Shown piece by piece: positions 25,478 to 34,284 of a stretch of DNA of 64,000 bases; position 1 is the first letter of the stretch, and the number at the start of each line of letters is the position of its first letter. Made by a program: the position numbers and the translations under genes. The notes under the pieces are model-generated. The model was not told the origin of the DNA. It searched no databases and saw only the letters and a list, made by a program, of their open reading frames with translations. Source of the DNA: Devosia marina (GTDB lineage: Bacteria > Pseudomonadota > Alphaproteobacteria > Rhizobiales > Devosiaceae); assembly GCF_009758415.1 (NCBI RefSeq), contig NZ_WQRF01000004.1, positions 186,001-250,000 of the forward strand, in the 5' to 3' direction.

Positions 25478-27265
25478 GTGGCCACGCTCGATCCGCATGC
25501 TGGCGAAACGGGGTCCCATCGGGGCTCCGCTTCGGACGAGAACGCTGGGCGTTCCGGCCGGCGGAAATGGCGCGTTCTGCTCCTGCCGCTGTTCAAGCTG
25601 ATGGACGCGGTGCGCCGCTTTGTCGACTTCACCATATTCTCCAGCCTCACCCGGCGCATTGTCGTGCTCAACATGGCCGGGCTTCTGGTGCTGGTGGTGG
25701 GCATTTTGTATCTCAACCAGTGGCGCGCCGGGCTGATCGATGCGCGGGTGCAATCGCTCCGGGTGCAGGGCGAGATCATTTCTGCCGCCATCGCCGCCTC
25801 GGCCACGGTCGATAGCGACATCATCTCGATCGACCCCGATCGACTGCTCGATGCGCAGGCGGGCAATATCTCGCCTTTCTCCTATTTCGATCCGACCCTG
25901 GAATTTCCGATCAATCCCGAGCGGGTCGCGCCGCTGCTCCGCAATCTGATCACCCCTACCCGCACCCGCGCCCGCATCTATGACGGGCAGGGTCTGCTCA
26001 TTCTGGACAGCGAAAACATCTATGCGCGCGGCGAGGTGCTGCGGCAGGCCATCGACACCTCCGGGGCCGGCAGTTTTTTCCTTGCGGACTGGTGGAATGC
26101 GCTGATTTCCTGGTCGCCGGGCGGTAATTACCCGACCTATCAGGAATACCAGGCCGACGAAGGCACCCGCTATCCCGAGGTTGCTTCGGCCCTCAAAGGT
26201 GCCCCGGCCGATTTCGTGCGGGTCGATGCCCAGAACCAGCTCGTGGTTTCGGTGGCCGTACCGGTGCAGCGCCTGAGGGCCATTGTCGGTGCCATTCTGC
26301 TCTCCACCGAGCCGGGGGACATCGACTCGGTCGTCGCCCAGGAACGCAGCAGCATTCTGCGCATTGCCGGCATTGCGGCCGGTGTGCAGATCGTGCTGTC
26401 GCTCTTGATGGCGGGCACCATAGCCGGGCCGATGCGCCGCCTGTCGGCTGCCGCCGAACGGGTGCAGACGGCTGGCGATGCCCGCGCCGAAATTCCCGAC
26501 CTGACCGACCGGCCCGACGAAATCGGCCACCTCTCCGACGCGCTGCGGCGCATGACCGATGCGCTTTACAACCGCATCGAGGCCATTGAACGCTTTGCCG
26601 CCGATGTCGCCCATGAGCTCAAGAACCCGCTGACCTCGCTGCGTTCGGCGGTCGAGACCCTGCCGTTGGCCAAAAAGCCGGAGGACCGTGAGCGGCTGAC
26701 CAATATCATCCAGCATGACGTGCGGCGCCTCGACCGCCTGATCACCGACATTTCCAGCGCCAGCCGGCTCGACGCCGAACTGGCGCGGGAAAGCGTGGAA
26801 CGGGTCGATGTCGAGAAGCTTGCTGAAGCCATGGTGTCGATCCAGAAGGACGTCGCCGCAGGCCGCAATGTCGATGTGGTGCTGGGCAAGCGCGCCGGCC
26901 GCGGCACGACCTTGGTCAATGGCCACGAAACCAGGCTCGCGCAGGTCTTTGCCAATCTGGTGGACAATGCGGTGTCCTTTTCTCCACCCGGCGGCTCGGT
27001 GACGGTGGCCATTTCCACCGAGGGCGAGACCATCAGGGTCAGTGTGACCGATGAGGGACCGGGCATTACCGGTGATGTCACCCGGATCTTCCAGCGGTTC
27101 TATACCGACCGGCCCGAAACCGAGAGTTTCGGCAATCATTCGGGCCTGGGTCTTTCCATCTCCAAGCAGATCATCGAGGCGCACAAGGGCAGCATCCGGG
27201 CCGAAAACCGCACCGATCGCTCCGGCGCGATTTTTACAATTGTGCTGCCGCGGGCCCGCAAATAG
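25478..27265 (+). CDS. chvG: Sensor histidine kinase ChvG (ExoS)
   Basis: 595-residue inner-membrane kinase, partner of ChvI. Two transmembrane helices (about 65-85 and 285-310) flank a periplasmic sensor domain of about 200 residues; then HAMP (AGPMRRLSAAAERVQ), HisKA with FAADVAHELKNPLTSLRSAVE where His379 is the phosphoacceptor, and HATPase (N-box NLVDNAVSFS, VTDEGPGI, HSGLGLSISKQIIEAHKG). In rhizobia the periplasmic inhibitor ExoR binds this sensor; no exoR is in the window. GTG 25478 is used as start, 8 bases after chvI; the first 40 residues are variable. Downstream hprK is 10 bases away, so chvI-chvG-hprK likely form one operon. Confidence 0.94.
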   Translation: MATLDPHAGETGSHRGSASDENAGRSGRRKWRVLLLPLFKLMDAVRRFVDFTIFSSLTRRIVVLNMAGLLVLVVGILYLNQWRAGLIDARVQSLRVQGEIISAAIAASATVDSDIISIDPDRLLDAQAGNISPFSYFDPTLEFPINPERVAPLLRNLITPTRTRARIYDGQGLLILDSENIYARGEVLRQAIDTSGAGSFFLADWWNALISWSPGGNYPTYQEYQADEGTRYPEVASALKGAPADFVRVDAQNQLVVSVAVPVQRLRAIVGAILLSTEPGDIDSVVAQERSSILRIAGIAAGVQIVLSLLMAGTIAGPMRRLSAAAERVQTAGDARAEIPDLTDRPDEIGHLSDALRRMTDALYNRIEAIERFAADVAHELKNPLTSLRSAVETLPLAKKPEDRERLTNIIQHDVRRLDRLITDISSASRLDAELARESVERVDVEKLAEAMVSIQKDVAAGRNVDVVLGKRAGRGTTLVNGHETRLAQVFANLVDNAVSFSPPGGSVTVAISTEGETIRVSVTDEGPGITGDVTRIFQRFYTDRPETESFGNHSGLGLSISKQIIEAHKGSIRAENRTDRSGAIFTIVLPRARK

Positions 27266-27275
27266 ACTCTGTGAT

Positions 27276-27743
27276 ATGAACAAGCCAGTTAACGTGCATG
27301 GGACGGGTCTCGTCCTGGGGGAATTGGGCGTTTTGCTGCGAGGGCCGTCCGGCGCGGGCAAATCGGTGCTGTCTATGGCGCTGCTCGACCGCTGGGAGGG
27401 GCGCGGGCAACCCGCTTTCCTGGTGGCCGACGACCGTGTCGATATCGCCGATGAAGGCAGTCGCCTGGTCATGCTGGCGCCACCGCAATTGGCCGGTCTT
27501 ATTGAATTGCGCGGCCGCGGCATTGTTTCGCGCCCGCACCGCGAATGGGCGCAGTTGCACCTAGTGGTTGATCTGGTGCCCGAGCTGACGCGCATGGTCG
27601 AGGAAGAAGATCTCCAGACCGAAATGTTCGGCCACACCCTGCCGCGCGCCCCGGTGCCCCAGGCTAGCGTGGTGGGTCTGGGCCATCAGATCCTGCTGGT
27701 GGCCGAAGCGGCCGCACAAGCTGTTCAACAAGCCTCCCCGTGA
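27276..27743 (+). CDS. hprK: HPr kinase/phosphorylase, short alphaproteobacterial form
   Basis: 155-residue HprK consisting only of the catalytic domain (full-length Firmicute enzymes are about 310). P-loop GPSGAGKS at residues 23-30, then the HprK signature region ELRGRGIVSRP (family: EIRGLGI-) and DLVPE. It phosphorylates HPr on a serine (Ser51 of the HPr at 28283) or reverses it. In this group it links the incomplete PTS to the ChvG-ChvI system and carbon/nitrogen control. Start ATG 27276, soon after chvG, avoids the out-of-frame extension. Followed 136 bases later by the EIIA gene. Confidence 0.92.
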   Translation: MNKPVNVHGTGLVLGELGVLLRGPSGAGKSVLSMALLDRWEGRGQPAFLVADDRVDIADEGSRLVMLAPPQLAGLIELRGRGIVSRPHREWAQLHLVVDLVPELTRMVEEEDLQTEMFGHTLPRAPVPQASVVGLGHQILLVAEAAAQAVQQASP

Positions 27744-27879
27744 CAAATTATCCCTTGCAACCATTTGGGATGGGGACAAGACTGTGCCCCGTTTGCGGGG
27801 TGGCACCAGGCATCCCGGTAAATGGGGGGCTCAAGAGCTGTCGCGGTGATTTTCTGCGGCGGCCGTTTGGGGAAAGTGC

Positions 27880-28278
27880 ATGATTGGATTGGTTCTGGTG
27901 ACCCACGGCGCGCTGGCCGATGAGTTCAAGCTGGCGATGGAGCATGTGGTCGGTCCACAGGAATATGTGGAAACCATCGCCATTGGCCCCGAGGACAATG
28001 CCGAAAGCCGACGCGACGACATTCTGGCCGCGCTTGGCCGGGCCGATACCGGCGATGGCGTCATCATCCTCACTGACATGTTCGGCGGCACCCCGTCCAA
28101 CCTCGCCATCTCGGTGATGCAGAACCACAAGGTGGAAGTGATTGCCGGGGTCAACCTGCCCATGCTGGTCAAGCTCGGTCGCATTCGCGGCGAGATGACC
28201 ATGGAAGAAGCCGTTGCCATGGCCCAGGAAGCGGGAAAGAAATATATTACTGTCGCCAATACCATCCTGGGTAGCTGA
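27880..28278 (+). CDS. PTS EIIA component, mannose/fructose family (regulatory)
   Basis: 132-residue EIIA-Man-type domain protein. MIGLVLVTHGALADEF puts the phosphorylated His at residue 9; DGVIILTDMFGGTPSNLAI is the other hallmark (family: vlvLtDlfGGSP-N). It accepts phosphate from HPr-His. With no EIIB/EIIC permease next to it, it is part of the permease-less regulatory PTS common in Hyphomicrobiales, where it signals carbon or nitrogen state rather than importing sugar. Five bases separate its stop from the HPr start, so they are co-transcribed. Confidence 0.92.
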   Translation: MIGLVLVTHGALADEFKLAMEHVVGPQEYVETIAIGPEDNAESRRDDILAALGRADTGDGVIILTDMFGGTPSNLAISVMQNHKVEVIAGVNLPMLVKLGRIRGEMTMEEAVAMAQEAGKKYITVANTILGS

Positions 28279-28282
28279 TCTG

Positions 28283-28582
28283 ATGGATGCCGACAGGGCC
28301 GTCGCCCAGCAATTGACCATCGTCAATACCAAGGGGCTGCACGCGCGCGCCTCGGCGCGCTTCGTGCGCACCGCCGAATGCTTTGACGCTACCATTGCCG
28401 TGGTCAAGGATGGCACCTCGGTCGCCGGCAACTCTATCATGGGCCTGATGATGCTTGGTGCCGGTCCCGGATCGACCATTCTGGTCCAGGCCAGTGGCAA
28501 GCAGGCCCGTGAAGCCCTCGAAGCCATTGTCGAATTGGTCAATAACGGCTTTGACGAAGATGTGGACGGGTTGGAGGTGTGA
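28283..28582 (+). CDS. ptsH: Phosphocarrier protein HPr
   Basis: 99-residue HPr. NTKGLHARASARFV gives the EI-phosphorylated His20; AGNSIMGLMMLGA carries the regulatory serine Ser51, target of the HprK encoded just upstream. An extra ten residues at the N-terminus relative to E. coli HPr, as usual for this group. ATG 28283 is taken because the longer open frame is inside the EIIA gene. Stop overlaps the GTG of the next gene (GTGA). Part of a phosphorelay EI-Ntr to HPr to EIIA; EI is not in the window. Confidence 0.93.
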   Translation: MDADRAVAQQLTIVNTKGLHARASARFVRTAECFDATIAVVKDGTSVAGNSIMGLMMLGAGPGSTILVQASGKQAREALEAIVELVNNGFDEDVDGLEV

Positions 28583-29115
28583 GCGAGCGGATCGCGCTTG
28601 TTGACGCTGATCCCGAATGGAGCTCCCTTTTCCTGCGTGAACGCGAGCGGATCTTGGCCTGCTTCCAGCAAGCCCCAGAGCTCATCGAGCACATGGGCTC
28701 GACTGCTGTGCCTGGGCTGGCCGCCAAACCGATCATCGACATCATTGCGCTGGTCGAGAATCTGGACGCCGGTCGGATGGCCGTCCCGGCACTTGTGAGC
28801 GCTGGTTATGTGCATCGCGACGATTTTCCCATGCCAGACCGCATCTTTCTGATGAAACTTGATCCGGTCTCTGGCGCGCGCACCCATCAACTGCACATAC
28901 ACGCCAATGAGGTCGAGGTGGCCCGACATCTGTTGTTCCGCGACAGACTGCGCCGCGACCCGGAATGCCGCGCGGCGTACTCCGCGCTGAAGCAAGATCT
29001 GGCGGTCCGGTTTGCCGAGGACCGGCAGGCCTATTCCCAGCACAAAACGGCCTTTATTGATGCTGTGGTTGCCCAAGACGGCGGACCGGCACGGGCGCAG
29101 AGCTGGAACCCCTGA
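28579..29115 (+). CDS. GrpB/UPF0157 nucleotidyltransferase-fold protein
   Basis: 178-residue protein of the GrpB family (minimal nucleotidyltransferase fold). IALVDADPEWSSLFLRERERI (family: Y-P-W---F--E---L), IEHMGSTAVPGLAAKPIIDIIALV with the GS and the D-x-[IV] pair typical of polymerase-beta-like transferases, THQLHIHANE, and LLFRDRLRRDPECRAAYSALKQDLA at the C-terminus. Function in the family is unknown. GTG 28579 overlaps the ptsH stop (GTGA), so it is probably translated from the PTS messenger. Whether it has anything to do with PTS signalling is unknown. Confidence 0.85.
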   Translation: MSERIALVDADPEWSSLFLRERERILACFQQAPELIEHMGSTAVPGLAAKPIIDIIALVENLDAGRMAVPALVSAGYVHRDDFPMPDRIFLMKLDPVSGARTHQLHIHANEVEVARHLLFRDRLRRDPECRAAYSALKQDLAVRFAEDRQAYSQHKTAFIDAVVAQDGGPARAQSWNP

Positions 29116-29171
29116 CTTTTTTCTGCCGCTTGTTTAGGTAGAATAACCGTACGCACTTGGGGGAGGCCGGT

Positions 29172-29693
29172 TTGTTGCGACGATTGATCGCCGGTATTGG
29201 CGGCCTGGCGCTGGCCACCACGCTCAGCCAATTCCCCGAATATGCCCAGCAATATACCCAGCGCCTGGGCGGCGCGGTGGACGAATTGCGGGTCATTGCC
29301 GAGGAATTCGACCGCGCCGCGGCCGAAGGCGGGCTGGACCGGCAGGCGGCGCTGCAGCGCTTTAATGCCTCCAATGACGACTTCTTGGCAGGGCGCGGCA
29401 ATTCGATGTCGGCGACCTTTCAGCGCTATGACATGCTCAGCGCAACGCTGGCGCAGATCGAAGGCGCCGGGCCGGTGGAGCGATTACAATCGCTCCCGGC
29501 CTATCTCGACAGCGACATCGGCCGCCGCACGCTCGAAAACTACAAGCCCGCCATGCCCGTCACCATGGAGGGTATTCTCTATGCCGGCAGCGGGTTCATC
29601 CTGGGCTATCTCGTGCTCTCGGCCCTGGTCCGCCTGATCGGCATGCCGTTTCGGCGGCGCGGCCGGGGGCGGATCCGGGTGACGCGGACCTGA
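29172..29693 (+). CDS. DUF2937-family membrane protein
   Basis: About 173 residues. N-terminal helix (LLRRLIAGIGGLALATTLSQFPEY) then YTQRLGGAVDELRVIAEEFDRAAAEGG, MSATFQRYDMLSATLAQIEGAG, ALENYKPAMPVT-like segment (TLENYKPAMPVTMEGILYAGSGF) and a second membrane helix near the C-terminus, ending in an arginine-rich tail. This is the DUF2937 pattern, of unknown role, anchored at both ends with a periplasmic helical middle. No ATG fits: GGGGGAGG at about 29159-29166 points to TTG 29172 or TTG 29175 as start. It ends 122 bases before ahcY. Confidence 0.78.
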   Translation: MLRRLIAGIGGLALATTLSQFPEYAQQYTQRLGGAVDELRVIAEEFDRAAAEGGLDRQAALQRFNASNDDFLAGRGNSMSATFQRYDMLSATLAQIEGAGPVERLQSLPAYLDSDIGRRTLENYKPAMPVTMEGILYAGSGFILGYLVLSALVRLIGMPFRRRGRGRIRVTRT

Positions 29694-29723
29694 CCGTACC
29701 CCCTTCGGGCCTGGCCGCTAGGA

Positions 29724-29745
29724 GATATAAACAAATCTTTATATC
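29724..29745. promoter_or_regulatory. A+T-rich palindrome upstream of ahcY; SahR-type operator candidate
   Basis: GATATAAA-N6-TTTATATC, perfect 8-bp arms, 69 bases before the ahcY ATG, in otherwise G+C-rich DNA. ArsR-family SahR regulators of proteobacteria control ahcY and methionine-cycle genes through A+T-rich palindromes of this type. The match to SahR is from memory of the motif style, not a computed score. Confidence 0.5.
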
Positions 29746-29814
29746 CGTCATTGATCGGTAACACCCCCTCCCGTATAGGAAAGGCAAGACATTGATCCAT
29801 TCTGGAGCCGACCC

Positions 29815-31218
29815 ATGACCAAGAGCCCGACCGACTACGCGGTCCGAGACATTTCCCTGGCCGATTACGGCCGCAAGGAAATCAGCATCGCCGAAATCGA
29901 AATGCCGGGCCTGATGGCCATTCGCGAGGAATATGCCGCCACCCAGCCCCTCAAGGGCGCGCGCATTGCCGGCTCGCTGCACATGACCATCCAGACCGCC
30001 GTCCTGATCGAAACGCTGGTCGCGCTGGGCGCCGATGTGCGCTGGGTCTCGTGCAATATCTTCTCGACCCAGGATCACGCTGCTGCTGCCATCGCCGCCG
30101 CCGGCATTCCCGTCTTTGCCCATAAGGGCGAGAGCCTGGAAGAATACTGGGCCTTTACCGACCGCATGATGGAATGGGGCGATGGCGGCACGCCGAACCT
30201 CATCCTCGACGATGGCGGCGACGCCACCATGCTGGTGCTGACCGGCGCCAAGGCCGAAACGGATCCGTCCATTCTCGACAAGCCCGGCAATGAGGAAGAA
30301 GAGATTTTCTTCGCCACCATCAGGAAGCGACTGGCCACGCACCCCAATTTCTATTCGACCATCCGCGACAATATCCGGGGCGTCTCGGAAGAGACCACCA
30401 CGGGCGTAATGCGGCTCTATCAGCTCCATGCCAAGGGTGAGCTGCCCTTCCCGGCCATCAACGTCAATGACTCGGTGACCAAGTCGAAATTCGACAACAA
30501 ATACGGAACCCGAGAATCGCTGGTCGACGCGATCCGCCGCGGCACCGACGTGATGCTGGCGGGCAAGGTTGCCATCGTCTGTGGCTATGGCGATGTCGGC
30601 AAGGGCTCGGCTGAAAGCCTGCGTGGCGCCGGTGCCCGCGTGCTGGTCACCGAAGTCGATCCGATCTGCGCCCTGCAGGCCGCCATGGAAGGCTTTGAGG
30701 TTGTCACCCTCGAGGAAGCCGCCCCGCGCGCCGATATCGTGGTGACCGCCACCGGCAATCGCGACGTGCTGATGGTCGATGACATGCGCAAGCTCAAGGA
30801 CATGGCGATCGTCTGCAATATCGGCCATTTCGACAACGAGATCGACGTGCTGGGCCTCCGGAATTTCAAGTGGACCAACGTCAAGCCGCAGGTCGACATG
30901 ATCGAGCAGCCCAATGGCAACCGCCTGATCCTGCTCTCCGAAGGGCGCCTGGTGAATTTGGGCAATGCCACCGGCCACCCGAGCTTTGTCATGTCCGCCT
31001 CATTCTCGAACCAGACCCTGGCCCAGATCGAGCTTTGGACCAATGGGGACAAGATCGAGAAGAAGGTGCATGTGCTGCCCAAGCATCTCGATGAGAAGGT
31101 GGCCGAGCTGCATCTGGCCAAGCTTGGCGCCAAGCTCACCAAGCTTACCAAGACCCAGGCCGATTATATCGGCGTGCCGGTCGAGGGGCCGTTCAAGTCA
31201 GGCGAATACCGCTACTAG
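29815..31218 (+). CDS. ahcY: S-adenosylhomocysteine hydrolase
   Basis: 467-residue NAD-dependent enzyme converting S-adenosylhomocysteine to adenosine and homocysteine in the methionine cycle. Seen: [87 protein letters not shown] (substrate Lys/Asp), the NAD-binding [30 protein letters not shown], and the bacterial C-terminus ending KSGEYRY. Also contains the roughly 35-residue insert ([26 protein letters not shown]) typical of proteobacterial enzymes. A palindromic operator candidate precedes it and a strong terminator follows. Very secure. Confidence 0.97.
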   Translation: MTKSPTDYAVRDISLADYGRKEISIAEIEMPGLMAIREEYAATQPLKGARIAGSLHMTIQTAVLIETLVALGADVRWVSCNIFSTQDHAAAAIAAAGIPVFAHKGESLEEYWAFTDRMMEWGDGGTPNLILDDGGDATMLVLTGAKAETDPSILDKPGNEEEEIFFATIRKRLATHPNFYSTIRDNIRGVSEETTTGVMRLYQLHAKGELPFPAINVNDSVTKSKFDNKYGTRESLVDAIRRGTDVMLAGKVAIVCGYGDVGKGSAESLRGAGARVLVTEVDPICALQAAMEGFEVVTLEEAAPRADIVVTATGNRDVLMVDDMRKLKDMAIVCNIGHFDNEIDVLGLRNFKWTNVKPQVDMIEQPNGNRLILLSEGRLVNLGNATGHPSFVMSASFSNQTLAQIELWTNGDKIEKKVHVLPKHLDEKVAELHLAKLGAKLTKLTKTQADYIGVPVEGPFKSGEYRY

Positions 31219-31231
31219 GCGTCGCGAGCCC

Positions 31232-31257
31232 GCCAAGCGAATCGCGCCACCGGCGCG
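31232..31257. repeat. Short palindrome related to the type 1 stem
   Basis: After ahcY, GCCAAGCGAATCGCGCCACC then GGCGCGGTTGTGC: AATCGCGCC-ACC-GGCGCGGTT forms an imperfect stem like the first hairpin of the type 1 repeats. It may be a decayed copy; no other part of the repeat is clear. Confidence 0.35.
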
Positions 31258-31316
31258 GTTGTGCGATGCAGCCCGAACGCTGGGCGTCAATGACAGCAAG
31301 TGTTCACCATTGACTG

Positions 31317-31346
31317 AAAAAAGCCCGGGCATTGTCCCGGGTTTTT
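31317..31346 (+). terminator. Rho-independent terminator after ahcY
   Basis: AAAAAAGCCCGGG-CATTGT-CCCGGGTTTTT: 6-bp G+C stem extended by A-T pairs, with a T-run; 100 bases after the ahcY stop. Confidence 0.8.
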
Positions 31347-31608
31347 ACTTTTCTGAAAGGTTTCTGTTTCGTTCACGGGTCAAGCGCTTTCCTTGCGCTT
31401 TGCCCGCAACGCACAGCCATCAAGACTCTTTTGCACGATTCCACGGCCCGGTATGGTCTTAGTGATTCGGGTTGCGGGGGGACACGCAAACCGGTTTTGG
31501 GGGCAGCTTGAGCCGGCTTCGGCTTTGCGTCAGCGGCCTGTTTAGAGTTGAAGCGTACCGGCTGTTCTGGCCGGGTTGGCATCGCAATCAAAGCGAAAGA
31601 GGGCTGGT

Positions 31609-34071
31609 ATGACGCCGGATCATTTCCGGAAACAATTGGGATTCGCAGGCCTGTGTGCCGCGCCCCTCACCCTGGTCACGGCTGTTCCCGCCCTGGCGCA
31701 GGGTCTTGTTCCGGCAAGTCTGGGCGGTATCGCCCCTTTTGCGGTTGCCATCGGCGCGGGCGGCTTCGCCCTGTTGTCCATGGTCTTGGTCCGCACCCTG
31801 CTTACCGATAGCCGCGCTGCGCGCCGCCGCGCCGCCGAACAGATTGCCGATCTGCGCGCGCTGGTCGATGAATATGAGAACCTGATCGCCGGCACCCGCG
31901 AGTTGACCGTGCTCTGGCAAGGGCATGAGCCGCCGCGCGTGCTGGGCCAGACTGGCGCCGTGCTGCCATCGGGGCGGCAGCCGCAAAGCGTGCTCAATTT
32001 CCACTCCTGGCTGGGGCCGGCCGAAACCAACCGGCTGACCAGCCTGGTCGAAGATCTGCGCCTGCATGGCCATGCCTTTGTCACCAGCCTTGATACCCGC
32101 GATGGTCGCCTGATCCGCGCCAATGGCTGGGTGATGGGTGGGGCCGTAGCCTTGCGGCTGCGCCCGGCCTTCAGTCAACCCGACGAGCATGCCGCTCTGA
32201 CTGCCGAGGCGCAGGGTGGCGACCGCGAAAGCGCCCGCGCCATTCTTGCCCTTCTGTCCAAGCCGGCCTTTCTGCGCGATGCGGCTGATCGTCTGGTCTA
32301 TGCCAACCCCGCCTATCTCAGGCTGGCGGCCGATCTGGGGCGGAGCTCCTCGGATGCGACCCCGCCCGAATTGCTCGACGCCACCCAATTGGCGCTGCAT
32401 CTCAAAGCCTGCCATGCCGATGCGACGCCGGTGAATCTGCCGCTTGATTTTGGCAAGCATGGCCAGTTCGAATTGGTCGATTTCCCCGTGCCCGGCGGCC
32501 GGGCCGGATATTTGCGGCCTAACGATAAAACCAGCGCACTACCCGCGCCAGGTGATCAGAATGCGAGCCATATCGGCGGCATTATCGATGCGTTGGGCAC
32601 GCCGATCGCCATCTTCAATGCCAAGCGCGAGTTGACCCAGTTCAACGCCGCCTATGCCAATCTGTGGAACCTGGATCAAAAGTTCCTGACGCTTGGCCTG
32701 GACGAGCGCGCCATTCTGGACAAATTGCGCACCGAGGGCATGCTGCCCAGCCAGGTCGACTACCACACCTGGCGCGCCAAGCACCTGGAAAGCTACGCGC
32801 GCAAGGAGCCGCACGAGGCCGACCCCTGGCACCTGCCCGATGGGCGCACCATCAAGGTGATTTCGGCGCCCGCGGGCCCCGAAGGCGGTGTCATCTATGT
32901 GTTCGAGGACCTGACCGAGCGGCTCGAGCTGGAAAGCACCAACAAGGCGTTCACCAATGTGCTGCGCGAAACCATCATGGCGCTCAACGAGGCCGTGGCG
33001 GTGTTCGGCACCAATGGCCGGCTGACCCTGTCCAATCCGCAGCTTTCCAAGCTCTGGAAGCTGCCCATGAACGAACTGGGCAACAATCCCCATATCGACC
33101 GGCTGGCCGAAGCCAGCGGCCGGGCGATGCCCGAGGACGGCGCCTCGATCTGGCGCGACCTCAAGCGCACCACCATCGACCTCAACCCCACCCGCACCGA
33201 CCGGCAAGGGCGGATCAACCGGTCCGACGGGCGGCTGATCGACTATGCCATTACCCGTCTGCCCAATGGGCAGACCATGATGACCTTCCTCGATGTCACC
33301 GAAAGCGCGGGCTATTCCAAGGTTCTCAAGGAGCGCAATGACGCGCTGGTGGCAGCCGACCGGCTCAAGGACGCCTTTGTCGAGAACGTGTCCTATGAAC
33401 TGCGCTCGCCCCTGACCAATATCATCGGCTTTGCCGACCTGCTGGCCGGGACCGAAGGCGGGAGCCTCAATGAACGCCAGCGCGAATATATCGACTATAT
33501 CCGCGCCTCCTCGGTGACGCTGGGCGTCTTGATCGACAACATCCTCGATCTCGCCTCGGTCGATGCCGGCATTGCCGAACTCAACCCCGAACCGCTCGAT
33601 GTGGCTGCCCTGGTCGACAAGGCCCGTGCCGGGATGAGCGCCAGCTTTCCCGAGGTCTCAGGTGAAGCGCCGCGTGTGGTGGTCGACATCGCGCCGGACC
33701 TGCCCGTGTTCATCGCCGACGGCACGCGGCTGGTGCAGGTGCTCTACAATCTGCTCTCTAACGCGGCCCGCTTCTCGCCACCAGGCGGAGAAATCCGCCT
33801 TTCCGTCAGCCAGCGGGGCGATCGTATGCTGTTCGTGATCGAGGACGAAGGCCCCGGCCTGACCGACGAAATGAAATCGGCCATTCTGACCCGGCTCGAC
33901 AATCCGGCCTCGGGCGGCCGGCAGCGCGGTGCGGGGCTGGGCCTGTCCATTGTGCGCACCTTCGTCAACCTGCATGGTGGCACCATCTCGGCCGAACGCC
34001 GCGAGCCCAAAGGCAGCCGCATCATCGTCAACCTGCCGCTCGACAGCGCCCTTGCGGGCGTGGCGGAGTAA
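31609..34071 (+). CDS. divL: DivL, tyrosine kinase-like cell-cycle regulator
   Basis: 820-residue membrane-anchored PAS protein. Two hydrophobic N-terminal segments (about 10-30 and 38-60), then PAS-like regions (about 215-300, 320-440 with the PAC-like VISAPAGPEGGVIYVFEDLTER, and 450-570), HisKA-like domain, and HATPase (NLLSNAARFSPPGG, EDEGPGL, GAGLGLSIVRTFVNLHGG). In the H-box the phosphoacceptor His is replaced by Tyr596 in ENVSYELRSPL, the defining feature of DivL, which modulates CckA and so CtrA. Location between ahcY and tsaE matches Agrobacterium divL. Start ATG 31609 is used; ATG 31576 is possible. Confidence 0.88.
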   Translation: MTPDHFRKQLGFAGLCAAPLTLVTAVPALAQGLVPASLGGIAPFAVAIGAGGFALLSMVLVRTLLTDSRAARRRAAEQIADLRALVDEYENLIAGTRELTVLWQGHEPPRVLGQTGAVLPSGRQPQSVLNFHSWLGPAETNRLTSLVEDLRLHGHAFVTSLDTRDGRLIRANGWVMGGAVALRLRPAFSQPDEHAALTAEAQGGDRESARAILALLSKPAFLRDAADRLVYANPAYLRLAADLGRSSSDATPPELLDATQLALHLKACHADATPVNLPLDFGKHGQFELVDFPVPGGRAGYLRPNDKTSALPAPGDQNASHIGGIIDALGTPIAIFNAKRELTQFNAAYANLWNLDQKFLTLGLDERAILDKLRTEGMLPSQVDYHTWRAKHLESYARKEPHEADPWHLPDGRTIKVISAPAGPEGGVIYVFEDLTERLELESTNKAFTNVLRETIMALNEAVAVFGTNGRLTLSNPQLSKLWKLPMNELGNNPHIDRLAEASGRAMPEDGASIWRDLKRTTIDLNPTRTDRQGRINRSDGRLIDYAITRLPNGQTMMTFLDVTESAGYSKVLKERNDALVAADRLKDAFVENVSYELRSPLTNIIGFADLLAGTEGGSLNERQREYIDYIRASSVTLGVLIDNILDLASVDAGIAELNPEPLDVAALVDKARAGMSASFPEVSGEAPRVVVDIAPDLPVFIADGTRLVQVLYNLLSNAARFSPPGGEIRLSVSQRGDRMLFVIEDEGPGLTDEMKSAILTRLDNPASGGRQRGAGLGLSIVRTFVNLHGGTISAERREPKGSRIIVNLPLDSALAGVAE

Positions 34072-34115
34072 GCTTGCCTGCAACCCGCATCGTTGACTCA
34101 GTCACGATTTCGGTT

Positions 34116-34272
34116 CACCCCCACCCTTGGTCCCTTCCCCCAAGGGAGAGGGAGACGATGAACACTGAAGCCGCACATTGTGCCTCTCTCCCCTTGATGG
34201 GCTTCGATCCGTCCCGAAGGGCGGAACTCTCCGGTGGAGAGTTTTGAGGTGAGAAGAAATGAGGGTGGGGTG
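34116..34272 (+). repeat. Mosaic intergenic repeat, type 1 (copy e)
   Basis: Between divL and tsaE: arms CACCCCCACCCTTGG and GAGGGTGGGGTGA, inner TCCCTTCCCCCAAGGGAGAGGGA hairpin halves, GCTTCGATCCGTCCCGAAGG, hairpin AACTCTCC-GGT-GGAGAGTT at 34225-34243, then GAGGTGAGAAG; the second (GA) hairpin is missing. It lies directly before the tsaE start. Confidence 0.7.
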
Positions 34273-34284
34273 ACAGCGGGCCGG

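Noticed and set aside
29694..29814. An S-adenosylhomocysteine riboswitch upstream of ahcY
   Set aside because: The leader is short and has only one palindrome without the multi-helix conserved core; a protein operator fits better.
34234..34284. N-terminal extension of TsaE
   Set aside because: It would translate the end of the repeat; TsaE homologues start at the MFLPIETF-like strand.
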